From assembly GCF_037975245.1 (NCBI RefSeq), contig NC_092568.1:17565001-17629000 (forward strand): a stretch of 64,000 bases of DNA. The letters are read 5' to 3'. Below are positions 22,915 to 36,205 of this stretch, one piece after another. The position numbers were made by a program, and so were the translations under genes. The stretch comes from Apostichopus japonicus (lineage: Eukaryota; Echinodermata; Holothuroidea; Aspidochirotida; Stichopodidae). Under the pieces are notes generated by a model, which made no database searches, was not told the origin of the DNA, and saw only the letters and a program-made list of their open reading frames with translations. The first letter of the stretch is position 1, and each line of letters opens with the position of its first letter.

Positions 22915-25900
22915 GTAAGTACTTGCGATCTTCTACCTTACTTCGAGACTAAGAATGTATTATTTGGCCAAAACGTCAATAATAACGTTAAGCTTGATGA
23001 AACTTCGTTCGTTCTTTCCACTGTTATTATCATGTAAACCCTAACTAAGTTAGGCCTAACGTTATTTAATACTACTGAACCCAAGTAGTATCTTAATATT
23101 TACAGCAAGTAACTTGGGACTGGGGTAGATTAAGTTATAATGTACAACTTATATAGTAAGACAACAGGAGGTTGATAGGGGCTCTGCATACTATATACAA
23201 CCACTAGTGCCACTGCTAGTGCTACCCTTCCACTAGGGTACCAATGGGTTACCATGGGACAGGGTACATCAACCCACTGTAGGGCTAAGTTAGCCTAGGC
23301 TAGAGTGACCTGCTAAATTAATAGTGTGTATGTGAACTGTGCTGCACAGTTCTATATTTTGACGCTATCAGTATATGGCCTAACTTAAGCCAGTCACTCA
23401 GACAGAGTCGTAACTCAAGAGATGTTTCCTTAGTTTGGGGATGGGGTGGGTGCAGAATGGTGTCTGCAGAAACACTAGTGTAACAGTAGTTTGAGGTGGG
23501 GGATGTTGCATTGGGCTGGCTAGAATCTCCATGGAGTAAATCTTGCGTTCTAAATAAAAAAATTCTCATGTCAGAATTGAACTTACGATTTATGTGTACT
23601 TGGTGTGTCAGATAATATGCTGCCATGTGGCTGCCAAGTTTCAATTGATTATTATCGCATTATTGGGTAACTAAGGAAGCTTTCCGTCTATCGGCAGTAC
23701 TCTGCTGCCGAGGAGCAAATGTTTTCTGGTTTGCAGGAATGGAATGAGCTTCAGAGATAACACATGTAGAACTAACTATGTGCAAACTGCTCTGAGCTGT
23801 GCATTTAATTGTTCTTATCCAGGACACAGGGTACATTGATCCACATTATTGAGTACAAGGACTGTAAATTGTTTTCTATGGAGGTCTGAAAACCTCCAAA
23901 AGTAAAGCTTGCATGAACTTCCTGTTTGGTACAAGATTCTGTCTTATAGCATACCAAAACACAGAGGGTTTTCTTTGGAGGTCAAAGGTCATTCAAAGGA
24001 GGTCAATTAAGGTCAAACCTCCTTAAGCCTTGTAAAAAAAAGAACTTTAAGAGCGAAACTTCCAAGGAGGAGAACATTCAAACCTGGTAAATATCTATCT
24101 TATTCAGCACATTTATTTAGTGTGCACATTTTATATGGTTATTGGAAATCTTTGTTTGGGATGAGGATTCATGTCATGATAGTTATTTCTTTATCAGGAA
24201 CAATGTATTGCTGATAAATTGATATGTTAGCTCATCATTTTGTGAGAATACCACAAGGTCCAATCAAGTCCTTTCTGAGTATGAAATTTGAAGGTGATTT
24301 TCATCTCGAAAGGTATCCCTTGTCAGCATCGTCCCATGATTTACCATGCTTCTGTCCGACCGAGACACTTATAATATTGTCATTTTAAAGATGGCACTAG
24401 TCTTTAATAATTACTTACGAATAGAAGGTATCTTTCTACGTCATGCTTGCTTGCCATTCAGATTGAATCAATGAAAGAGGCAAACACACACACAAAAAAG
24501 GAAAAGAAATTGAGAACATGATTCCTAGCCTAACTTGACCATGAATAACATATATATCTTGATTGAAGCATCAGCAGTCAAGTGGCAAACATTAGTTAAT
24601 ACGTTTAAGAAAGTCGCAGGTTTTATGGCACGATAAATTAGTATGTAAAAGTGACAGCAGCTACATGACATATAAGCAGATCGAATGTACGAGGCGTAGA
24701 TCATCTGTCTCCAGGATACGAAGCTGCTGCGAATACATCTTTAGTTATACTACAGGTTTAAGACGCTTTATGGGGTATAATAAGTTGTACACTAAATGAA
24801 TGTGTTTCTTTTGTTTTAATTGAATGTAAGAGTAAGAGACTGAATTTAATACAATCGGTGCGGCTGCTCTGAATTAATCATCAGTTAAGAGACAGCAAGG
24901 AAGATGATGATGGTAATGATGCATTAATAATGATGATTTAAGTTACTAGTAATATTACATTGCAGAATCTCTCATTGATTTTGTCAAAGCATCTCTCACT
25001 TTGGGAGTTATTGATAGGAATGAGTGATCAGTACTTATGTACATGTGTTTTCATGTGTAACAAAATATTGTGACTGAATATTAGAGATTAAAGTTGGTGG
25101 TCACAATGTGAGGTTTGTGGATTTTGGGATAAAATTGTGGTACTAATTATAGTTTTGGAATATATAGCTAAACATGCTTCAAATGTACATTTGCATAACT
25201 TTTTAGACCATTTTGTGACATAACAGTTTTAATTTACACCAGATCTGTAATAGTGCGTGAAGTACTCCACTAACCTCCATGAATATTATTTTTCCAGTTA
25301 CAAGAATATTATATCCTGAAGGAGGTTGTGGGGATTTTGTCTGTTTGGGGGTTTGGGGGTAACCTGCGATCAATACTTGTATGTCAGTAGGATGATTTTA
25401 AATTTTAACTTGTTAGCTCTTAGTTCTCCGAGCCAACCCTAACCTCCCTCCACCCCCCCCCCATAAAAAATAAAGAAGTACATGGACAAAATGAGGTAAC
25501 ATAAATTCTAAGCATTCTGGTGAAATAGAGTCACTTTCATTGTCGGTCAGATTTTTTTTTAAAAGATATAGCTGATTGAAGTTGTTGATGTAACAGGAGT
25601 GAAACTTAAACCCCCAGGATGTGACCTTGTAATGTTTAACATTTGATGAAAAATTGGCATTCTCTCTCCAATGTGCTTGACCTTAGGATATGCTGCTAAC
25701 TGAGTAGATGTGTTGCAGTTTAGAACATACTAGCAAATGCCACTGGTGTGTCTTCATTATATTGTGCATTCTACATGGAAAGCTAAAGTTGGGTGTGAAT
25801 TTTGAGGGAACGCAGTTTTATTTTGGGGGGAAGCAGGAGTGAGGGGGTGGAGGGGGGGTAGCATTTGTTAACACAAAATCTAATGATAACAATTATAACA

Positions 25901-27422
25901 CCAGCTCTGCTCTTCAAGCTAAAGCCATCACCTGTAATAATAACTCTTTTAAGAAAAAGAAATTGTTTCCACTAACATTGACTTTTGCTAAGAAAAGGAA
26001 CTGAGTTATTAGTCTGTTTGTCCACCCAGGATTGTCCAGTCAATTTGATGGAAGAGTGACCAGCTCTGATGCTTCTTTAAATGCCATGAATGCTGTTCGA
26101 TCTGTAAACTAATGTAATAATAAAAGGAAAGGTATTTACATGTAACTTGAATCGATCATAATAAATTATTCTTTGCACTTCACTCCTTCATAAAAAGGGA
26201 TTTGAATGGTTTCCCAGCTCCTTTATTTTTTTTCTGCTAAATATACATCAACCATACATCATATTGGTAATATAATACCAATCCTTTTTTGCTTCTGCCC
26301 ACATAACAGTCTTGAAGGAAATGGAAATATTCAGAAATAAAGATATTTCCAGTTTCTTCTTTATAACAAAACAGCTCAGTATTTATGTGAGCGGGAAATA
26401 ATGCAACCCAGGGTCTATATATGAAACTATAATACATTACATACAGTACATCAAATATGTAGGATGCAAAATTTTGTTTCGTGGATGAGATGGTCAATAA
26501 TGACTCGGTAAGGGATGGCCAAATGGTTTTAACCATAGATGGATATCTTATACGGTGCAGAATATGTGCCAATTTTACATGGCTATTAAATGGTGCACAG
26601 TTATAAACCGATTACAGATCTATGCAAATGTCAACTTTTACAATTAACTTAATATCAGCCATTGATCTAGAATTACTGTAGACCAAAGCTGTGTTTGGTG
26701 ATTGGTTGTATTCAAAAGTCTGTCACTAAATGAAATATTGAGGAAAAGGTTAATCTGGCAAAATCTGCTTGCAAATCCCACAAATCCTTGCATTGCTCAG
26801 GATTTTATAGCATTAAAAATGAAGTAGAGATAGGAATGTAAAGTGAACTCTGTACAGTTGTAATGAGCCATTTGATATGTTCAAACTGTGTTAAATGTGT
26901 TTTTTGTACAGTAAAACTTACTTTACTCCTCCCTTACCTGTCTCAGCATAATACATGCACTTTTTCAATCTATATCCAACGGACAAAAGTTGATATTTTA
27001 TCACTGTCCCACCACCTGTGGTTGCAACGAAATTTAAGGTATTAAAGTGATAAGAAGCCACAGTCAGAACCATAACTTTTTTTGCATTACCCAAGAAAAC
27101 AATGCACAGTTGTTTTCCTTGGGTACAGTATGTATCAATTTTGTGGAATGAATTGTTTGGTTGCTATAAATATATCCAAGTTTGCCAAAGGTATGAGTAA
27201 CCTTTAATTGATTTTCTGCTGTGTGAATAAGGAGAGATTTTTTAGTGGAAGTGTTTATAACAATGTTTTTGTTTTTAGTGACACCTAAGATTTCTTTAGG
27301 TGTATAGAAATTCTGTTATGTTTGAAATTGTGAAATGTGCTGAAGATTTTGAATATTTATAAGCATTGATTTATGGTTAGGTCCTGTGTCCTCTTTGTCA
27401 GAGGAGATTCAACTTCTGATCA
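22915..27422. other. non-coding, no gene seen
   Basis: AT-rich with low-complexity C and G patches (25451-25461, 25850-25860). 24890-24950 is rich in gatgatga and aattaatcat words, resembling homeodomain-site-rich regulatory DNA. No coding exon is recognised on either strand. Confidence 0.45.
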
Positions 27423-27740
27423 AATCAGTGCAATAAAGACCTCAAGAATGACCAGGTAAAGGTCTGAAAGTGAAATACAAGAGACATGTACTAGCGAAGG
27501 GTGTACATAGTAAATTCATGAAACAGCTTTATTTCTCCAGTTTTTGTCTTTTTAGTGTATGATATGTAGAAAGAAATGTAAAAATCAGTACGATAAAGAC
27601 CTCATGAATAACCAGGTAAGGTTTGATAGTGAAATACAAGAGACATGTACTAGAGGAGGGTGTAGTTAATTCATGAAACAGCTTTATTTCTCCAGTTTTT
27701 GTATTTTTAGAGTATGATATGTAGAAAGAAATGTTAAAAA
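27423..27740 (+). repeat. tandem duplication, period 160 bp
   Basis: 27423-27582 and 27583-27740 align end to end (ataaagacctca, gaaatacaagagacatgtac, atgaaacagctttatttctc, gtatgatatgtagaaagaaa). There are scattered substitutions and small deletions, so the duplication is not very recent. Confidence 0.88.
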
Positions 27741-28136
27741 AATAAATAAATGTACAGCAAAATTTATAAATAAATCAAAAGATACCAAAAAATATGAAGG
27801 AAATGAAATTGAACAAAGTCCGTAGAAATTGCTCTTCCAACATCATAGTTGCTATTAAATTTGAAAACACTGCATTAGTAGTGGAGTTTACATATATATT
27901 CGACAGTATAGAAATTTCCCACAGTGAATAAGATCTAAGATTGCAACAGAAAAGACCATCAGAAATGCGTTAAGAAATTCGCAAACACAATTATTTTACT
28001 CAATTTGTGTCGTTTTGCTCTTGGGAAATAAGCCAACACCTCTTACCTATGAAGTCATCATAATGGTCAGCTGCTAGCTGTTGCCATGTCACAGAGCTCT
28101 TCATCACCGTGAAGAGGTTTTGGATCTTCCATGGAA

Positions 28137-28146
28137 CCATGGCAAC
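28137..28146 (-). promoter_or_regulatory. X-box-like word (GTTGCCATGG)
   Basis: CCATGGCAAC on +, the exact complement of GTTGCCATGG, a core of the RFX X-box. A second partial site GTTGCCATG is at 28080-28088 on +. Confidence 0.35.
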
Positions 28147-28265
28147 AGTTGTATAAACAAACAATCTCCTTGAAGGTCCTTTAATAGCCACAGGATGTTC
28201 GCATTACTAGCAAAAACCTGTCATCCATTTCTCCATCGTCACCGGTGGCTTTTGCAAGGTCTGCG

Positions 28266-28299
28266 TTGTTCTGTACTTTACGTCTTGAGTACAGAACAA
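28266..28299. other. 12-bp perfect hairpin
   Basis: TTGTTCTGTACT (28266-28277) and AGTACAGAACAA (28288-28299) are exact complements around a 10-nt loop. It may fold in RNA or be a palindromic binding site. Confidence 0.5.
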
Positions 28300-30239
28300 G
28301 GATCGCTCTTATCATCGGCTGTTTCACAACATTACAAAAATGAAACAGCAGCATCTTAATCTAGGTTTTTCAAAGTAGTTGCGATAAATTCTGAGTTTTG
28401 ACAGATCTTATGCGTTGCATAATTTTTTCCTAGGTGGTTTCATAATTTGGGCAAAGAGGCTTATAAACCGTGATGTATATAAAATGTACTGAATGTAAAT
28501 GGGATGTCTCATCAAATTTAAATAGCAGACTGACGCTCATTTTAAGCAAATGGAATTCTAATTAGTACAGTTCCTTCATTCGTTTTTGGGTTTAATTAAC
28601 ATTCATGTGTTCAAAACAGTTTTCATGGGGTGAGTGTTGCATGTTGCAAATAGGACTTAGTAAAGTACCAGCTTGGGGGGAAATGGAAAGTACCTAGGGA
28701 ATTGCAATGTTTTATATGCAATGAGTTTTATGAGCTCATCAACAACATTAATGAATGTGGAAGAAGCATTATGGGAGACAGGTAGCATCCATGGGTTCAG
28801 AATACTAGTGCAAAACTGCTCGGAATTTGTACCAAGTTGAAATTTGATGGATTAGATCATCATTAACCATCACTGTGATATTGTGATACTCATTTAATGC
28901 ATGCAAAATAATGCAAATCAAGGAATCTAAGGTATGGCTACATCTATTGTGTTTCTTATATTGCGTATGTGTATATAGCGAGCGTGTATAAAGTAATAAA
29001 GTCAGTTTGAGATTGCACGTTAAATCGTTCAGTTCGTTTCTACTTAATGCTGGTCATCACAATCACCCATCCATCATCTTGTTGAAGAGCTGATGGAAAT
29101 GAGTTGTTTCAAAATTGATGCAATTTTCGTAAATATTTGGTAAATCTACACAACACCAAGAAATATTTCTTTCTTCAGTTTATTATTGTTTATTAAATTA
29201 ACAGTTGTGTGTTGGGTTTGCATGTAAATGAACTATATTTATGGAGTAGTTTTATAATCCTAGGAAAGTTCTTTTCTTACTTTTTCAAAATAGACATAAT
29301 TTAGCATAGATTTTAGCCCACAACACTGTCACAGCAGATGTCTAAAATCTAGTGGCCAGCTAGATTACTTCACGCTGCTGCATGGAAGAATTAAGTAATG
29401 AGGAGCTGTCATGGTTGCCTGCGTTATTTGATATTTGTAGCATCTTACCAGCAAATTTCACTGCTTGTGGTTGGAGTTGGAGCTTGCACTTGAATAGGAA
29501 TTGTGGATTACAGTGGACTGATTACTTGAGAGTGGTAAAGGGAAAGAGGAAAGTTATATAAGGTTGAAAAGTTAATTTGTAAGGTTGAAAGGTCATGTTC
29601 GAGTGAAAGATGGAAGGTTGTATGAACGTTTCTGTAAGTTACTGTTAGTCATCGGTAGAGCTTTATCAACTTTTCGTTTTGAAACCATCTATTTTACATA
29701 ATTATTGAGAATTGTCTGCCATCTTCCTTTTCTTTGTTATTTTGGTCTCAAGTGTGCATTTTGGTGTTTGTGCTTACAGTGTGTATTTATGAATATGTTT
29801 AAATGTTACTGTCTTACACTCCACACAGTTGGTCATTGTATGCCACTATAGTGAATTTTGTTTTTTTCTCCTTCACTTTTAATTAAACTTTATCTTTGAC
29901 CTCTTCTTCTTCTTCTGATCTATAGAGGCAATTGATTAACACCAAAGCTTATTGTTAGTTCTCCCACTGGAGCACATGTTTGGTCATCATCCCAAAGGCA
30001 ATCTCTTCTTTTTCAGGATTAACTGGACAATGCAAATTTGTCATCCACATTTCAAAGTTAGTAATGACATCAAAATCAATGTTGGCCATTGCCTGCAGTG
30101 ATTGTATATATATTACCCCTAATCCTGAGAGGCTCAATACTAGTGTTTGATTCTAGTTAAGTGGGCTTCTCTTAGTATTGATTTTCTCTTTGGCTGTTCT
30201 ATTCAGGCCATGTGTTCAGGTTAGGTTCTGGTAGGTGGC

Positions 30240-30600
30240 TTTTGTTGGAAGAGGGGGGATAGGCAGTTTGTTATTGTTCCGACGAGTTTCGAGCAAATAG
30301 ACCGAGTTTGTTTGACGGTTCGGTGTTAACCCCCCAGTTAGTGGAAATTGAAATTGGTTCAAGGCCATCTGTGTTTAATTAATGGATGGTACGATCGGCA
30401 GCTTACCGCCCTGGTGCATTGGTGAATGAATCTGTTGTGAATGAATGGTACGGGATCGAGTGTTCCGGGGAAGACATTTGTGATGGGTCTGCTTCAGATT
30501 GGGAGTCTACAGTAGCCTTGAACTTATCGTTTGACCTTGGAAGTGGAGTGGCCCACAAACGGAGTAAACAGGAGCTATACTTCACTGTGTAAATACCTTA
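30240..30600 (+). other. CpG-richer patch, unrecognised
   Basis: Local CpG and GC rise (ccgacgagtttcgagc, gacggttcggtg, gtacgatcggcag). A 68-codon open frame at 30386-30592 is rich in acidic residues but matches nothing known. It could be an enhancer, a non-coding exon or a decayed gene fragment. Confidence 0.25.
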
Positions 30601-32569
30601 GCATTGAAAACTGGGGGAAAAAGAAAAACTTGTCAAACAAAGGAGGGTAATTGATTGCCAATGTAGGTTTAAGGAGAAAAGGCTTTCAGGTGGCAATAAT
30701 CACACAAGACTGTGTGTGGAAGTCTCTCAAATTTAGAAATGAAACATGGTATAAATTCATGCAGCTAAAATCATCAAGAATGGAAGATATTTATATGGAA
30801 ATTTTTCAAAAAGGAAGGGGAAAATATATATATTCATTGGTGCCAAATGCATTTCAGAGAACTGAAATACTTCGAAAATTCATAGAATGAAGGGCTTTGC
30901 CTTAAAATATGTAGTATACTGGCAGTTGGTATTGTTAATGCTTTTATTAGCACTGCATTTTTCAAAGTTTGGCTAAGAGTTACCAAAAGTGGAAGAATGG
31001 TGACCTATTCAGGCCCAGTTGATGATTTAATTGCACACTTGTCATGTGGGTAGACTTACTAAACATATATTGTAGAACAGCAACTACTTTCTACATACTG
31101 TTGTTGGGTACCCCATGTGGTCGTCATTATGTTCATTTACTCGTATCTACAAGTTAAAAGTTTTTCCATGAGTGCAAACTTGAAACTGATTGGCTTTAAA
31201 TATTAGATGAATTAGTGAATTAATTTTTTAGGTCTAAGGAACGTTAGTTGCTGTTGTTTTTATCATACAGGTTTATAACAGGTGAGTGAGTATATTGTCA
31301 TTGAAAGAATTTGAGTAATATCTATGTATTTGTCTTTGACTCACCACATGTGGTGTTACGTGGTGTTACATAATTTTAGTCTTGATTATGTCATAGTCTA
31401 AGAGAAAAGAAAAGTTAAGAAAAATAAGAGAAGTAAAGGATATGCTGCTTAGTTGAGGAGATTCATATTTAATTGTGTAGTTGAGTATATAGTATATAAG
31501 GACAACTTTACAGTGGGACCGTAGCTGGGGAAGGGGGGGGGGTGGGGGCAATGCTCCCCAAATTTTGATTATTCCAACCCTTCATTTTTATATTTTTCAA
31601 ATTTTATGGTTACAGTAATGGGCCCCTATGGTAGATCCACACCCCCCCCCCACCCCACCCAAACAAAAATTCTGCCCTTCCAAACAAACACTGGCATTCC
31701 AAGTTTGACAAGATTGCTACAAGCCTGTACTTTTACAGTAGATTCTCATTATGTGTTGATATGGCATAATTAATAAGAAGGACAAAAAGATGGGGGGGGG
31801 GGGGGGGAAATGGTTGTGGCTGATCTTTTCCCATTTTCAAGACATCAACTTTCTTTATATATATTTAATAATTGTGGAATATTTCGTCAAGGCTAAAGAT
31901 TTCTATTTTCTGCCTTACTCCACCTACCAATGTTGGTTTGCATTCATGTAGACATTAAGAGTTAGCCCAAGTGTGAAATCCAACACCTTTTTGCCCTTGA
32001 AAAGTTAAGTTAAGAGATTCTGTTTCCCCCCCACTGATTGTTATGTGGTTTTTGAGGTGCTGATAAGTTTTGTGTTTTGACTACCATAGTCTAACAACTT
32101 TGTTTGATGAACTCCTTATGGTTGAGATAAAAATTTATTAATAGATGAAAAAGAAAAATACAACAAAAAAAACAGGAGCAACAATAATAATTGAAGTACT
32201 GTTACTACATATGTAGTACCCTATATGATCTGATGGAAGTTGGTTTAAATCGTCAGTAATAATCAATTTTGATTTGTTAATATCTGTTAATCTATCCCTC
32301 AACTTTCTCTTCAACAACTGCATCGGTATGTTTCTCTGATACACAGCTCCATTGCCATATATTCAACCCCTCCTCTCCTTTTCCCCTCCCCTCCCAACCT
32401 CGAAGCCTAGACCCTAGGCTTAAACTTCTCTCTTTGACTCTTTAGTTGGTATGTATCCTTTGGTATAAAATTGGGTCAAAATTTGAAAGATATAGAACAC
32501 TTCATACCACCATGTAGAATATGAGCCATGCTTTGATAACAACCCCACAAATTATTGCCTGTTTGGGCA
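30601..32569. other. non-coding with homopolymers
   Basis: Poly-G at 31531-31540 and 31793-31807 and poly-C at 31643-31652. No gene seen. Confidence 0.5.
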
Positions 32570-32775
32570 TTGGACCCCAATCTGCCAGATGCATGCAAGC
32601 ATCACTTTTGAATTCAAATGTTAGTAGGTTCTTGTAAGGAATTAGTAATAGACTGTAATTTTGTGCTATCAAACATGGCTGTTAAAGTCTTTACAGTAGG
32701 AGTTTAAATTTCCTCTATAAAGTTGTAAACTATCCTTGTGGCCATGTTGTTGAGATTTTAGTTTTAGATGACTGG
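32570..32775 (+). repeat. old interspersed repeat, copy A
   Basis: Shares ordered blocks with 33722-33915: gggc-ttg, aatct-cagatg, aagcatc, and aagttgtaaactatccttg against aagttgtaaactttccttg. About 70% similar by eye, with indels. Confidence 0.5.
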
Positions 32776-33179
32776 TCTTGGTTGCAGTGCATGATGTAAG
32801 AAAAAGAAAAAAAGGGGGAAATTATGATATATGCTCATTTATGGTGAAAACCACCATGCTTGGTTTTTCCCGACCATGGTCTGAAGCCCATGGTCTGAAC
32901 GATTTAGAATTCGAATATCACTGACTATAAAGCTCTCAATTCATAAATATATTGTTGAACTTTTCTTCTTATTCCATTCTTTGAGCTCTTCATCCCATTG
33001 AAGGAGACTACTAACCCGAGAATCATTATTGGTCAATGAGACATTTGTCATCAACATCTTTCCCAGTCAGCTGAGAAAAAAAAAAATCTTATTCCTTTTG
33101 GGAGATAAAGAAAGGAGATAGAAAAGGAGATAGATAAAGTCTAAATATGACTGATCACTAAATCACATTTGCTTCAAAC

Positions 33180-33620
33180 ATTCCTGTATTTAATTATTTA
33201 TTACAACATTTAATTTCTGTAATGTAGCTCTGGATTTTTTCACATGCTGAAGATGTAAAATAATTGAACCTCTTAATATCACCTATAGTGACAGCATTGA
33301 TTTCATGGTCAACACTGCTCACATTTCTACCTTGAAAATATGAAGAGAGAAAACTAAAGAGAGAGTAAAACAGGTTTCGGATTCTACTGGTAACTATAAC
33401 ATCACAGATTTCACAAAAATGACAGCTCCCAGACAGACTTAAAAAAAAAAATGGTATCTCCCAAAATGGAACAAAATATTTCTTACTTGTTTTTGGGAGT
33501 TGTTGTTCACTGAGATCTCCGTCATATATTTAAGCCAAAGATGGCAGTTAGATTTGTGTCACCTTCAAGATGTAAACTCTCACCGTTGCCATGGTGAGGA
33601 TTTATTGTCTTCACATAGAT
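33180..33620 (+). repeat. old interspersed repeat, copy D
   Basis: Matches 41195-41612 in order: caacatttaatttctgtaa, ataacatcacagattt, and a shared end GTTGCCATGGT. It also shares the block aaga/gttgtaaactctcaccgttgcc with copies A and B. Confidence 0.5.
33585..33594 (+). promoter_or_regulatory. X-box-like word GTTGCCATGG
   Basis: Exact 10-mer at the 3' end of repeat copy D, followed by tgaggattta. Confidence 0.35.
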
Positions 33621-33721
33621 GACTCATCTGTGTTTCCGCACTCCAATTTTATTTTTTAAATTGGCGAGTCGTCTCTTGACCGAAAACTTAAAACATGTAT
33701 ATACTTCAGTCTGACTGACTA

Positions 33722-33915
33722 GGGCTTGAATCCGGAATCTAGCAGATGAAACGTAAGCATCGCTGATTCAGATGTCACTGCCTGTAAAGCTCTGGATCTA
33801 TACTTCAGCTTATGGTTTTGCTTAATGTCTTGTATCAGGTTTTATTTCATTAAGTTGTAAACTTTCCTTGTTGCTATGGTGATGAAGCGTCATGTTGATG
33901 ACTCATGTATGTAGG
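33722..33915 (+). repeat. old interspersed repeat, copy B
   Basis: Aligns with copy A and ends with GTTGCTATGGTGATGA (33870-33885), a one-base variant of the X-box-like word. Confidence 0.5.
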
Positions 33916-36189
33916 CTATGATTAGTTTTCTTGAAACAGACTGAAAAATAAAGGGAAACAAAATGAAAAGGAAAGAATGAGAAATAGAAATAGCGTCCAA
34001 ATGACCACTTATATATTTATTTTGTTTAAGTCATAGTAGTTAAAGCAGCCTATAATGTGGTGGACTTGATATGATACGATTTTTGTAGTATTTCCCTCCC
34101 CCCATACCTTGTTGATTTATTCTTCACAATACGTTGACAGTTTCATCTTAAAGCTAAAACACACAAATTTCCAAGTTCGGTATCAGCTGATGAAATTATT
34201 TGTTAGTCAGTGTAGTAGAAAGAAACACTGGCTGATAACGTTTCAGCTGGCAATTTTGGCTATGACAATGTCTGGACAATATCAGCATTCATTGAATTAT
34301 GATTTGGACCAGTCAACAATATCATACTTTATATAAGTTAGAAATAGTTACTCTGCCCTCACTTTGTGGTGTTGATGGCATCGTTATAGATGTGTAAGCT
34401 AAGACATGCACTTCTGGTTTAAACACACAAAGCGAAAACGTTGGTTAACCAACGTTGGGACATTGCTCGTGTTAATCAAACAACCAGTTCAGCCTTTCAA
34501 CACGCTTTGGCACGGAGACATCTGGCCACTTCCGGCGCAATCTACTGCCACCATCTACTGTTGACGGTATTGTTATGTAAATACGATACAAGCAGAGAGA
34601 AAAAGAGTATTCATGTTGGACTAGTATTCAGGTGGGCCCTCCTTTACACAGGACTTTGAACTTCTCTGATCAAGAATAGGGGATGATTGGCTGATTTTCA
34701 GATATATATTTAAAGCTGCAAAAGCTGTTTGCACTAGATAGGAATCCATATATTTAGAACGGTTTTCATGTCGAATTTGATCACATGTGCATTTGTTTGT
34801 TGGGGGCAAAAAAAAAGGAAGCATTTTGTACAAATGGTGAGTAATTAGGATTAATTTAAACCATTAACAAATTTTCTTAATAAAATTGTCTTTTCTTTTT
34901 CTGTCTTTTAATATAAATAGTTCATAGCAGAATATACAAGTTTGTATTTTTTTTAGATCTTTGTGTGCGGACTAATTTGATGGAAATATTTTCCACCACT
35001 GTTTAACTCATAAATAACAGTACTTTACAACACACATGATGTTGTGATTTATGATAAGAAACACATGTATAGATCACATTTGTCTATAAACTAATAAAAA
35101 ATGATCCACTGACTGAATGCATGGCTGTCTAAAAAGGAATTAGGCGGGAAATTGGCCAGATTTTACAAGTATCTTGTGTGAAAAAATCTGTTAAAAACAT
35201 GTGGTCTGTTTTATATTAGCTACACTGGAGCAAGTATTGTATGTAGGTATGGTAGTCAGCATGTAATATTTCTGCTGTACATATAGTATATAGAAGCATT
35301 TAATATTAGGTGAGACACAAATATGACAATCTAGAGCTTTCATAAATTGCTGTTATAATTTCCTAGAACACTCCTGGGTTGGATTACGGTGTCCAAGGTT
35401 GGGTTATGTTTTGAAATTGATACAAAGTAATTTGATAACATTTATTGCAGGAATTTCGAACTCATGAGGTATGTTACAGTTGCTTTCATACCTCCTTTAA
35501 ATTCAAAACATAATTTATATCCATTTAGAGAAGACTTTGACTGATAGTATAGAGAATAGACAAATTCCTCCTCATCTCTCCACAAGAACAGGTTAACGTA
35601 GATTAAGGATCCTAGATTCAATTTATCAAATACGATTTCATCAAAATCTTACATTGAGAGACAGACAACCATGAAGTAAACACTATATATTTAAGTTTAA
35701 GGGTACTTGATACTTTGAAGAAAGTTAATGAAAATATCTGCCTCAAGATTCATCAACATTCAACACTGATTCAGGTTGAAGAATCGATCCCCCAAAAACC
35801 ATTTCCATGACCTTTCAAAACATTCATATCAATTGTGAAGCAGTTATTAATCATTGCTGAGTTGATCTATAAAAGTCAGAGTTTCTTATAGTGCTTATAA
35901 GTGATTATGAGGCAGTTCTATCCAACCCCTTCCTCCCTTTCTATATTTATTATTTGGTTAAATTGAATTAGAAATCAATGAAAATCTTAGTCCTTAAAAA
36001 ATGTCTTCACTGTTTAAGCTGGACTATAATTGATTAAATACTAAGGCCAGGAATTTTGTATATGTTTCATATAGCTTCATCAAATACTTTCCATGCCGTC
36101 GTCTCAAAAGATTCATTCGGAACGTTTTCATTCCAACTTCCTTCCGAGGAAGTGAAGTATCTGATTCAAATTTGGGCAAATGCTTATCT

Positions 36190-36205
36190 GGTTGCCATAG
36201 CAACC
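36190..36205. promoter_or_regulatory. full X-box palindrome GGTTGCCATAGCAACC
   Basis: Two complete half-sites, GTTGCC and its inverted partner GCAACC, the arrangement bound by RFX factors. It is the best single X-box in the window. Confidence 0.5.

Larger units (their letters stand above)
27741..30239. other. non-coding, no gene seen
   Basis: Holds the hairpin above and two X-box-like words at 28080-28088 and 28137-28146. The rest is AT-rich. 29955-30137 is open on the minus strand for 60 codons but is unrecognised. Confidence 0.45.

Noticed and set aside
26237-26572. 111-codon minus-strand open frame
   Set aside because: No recognisable motif and no splice context; length is possible by chance in 64 kb of six frames.
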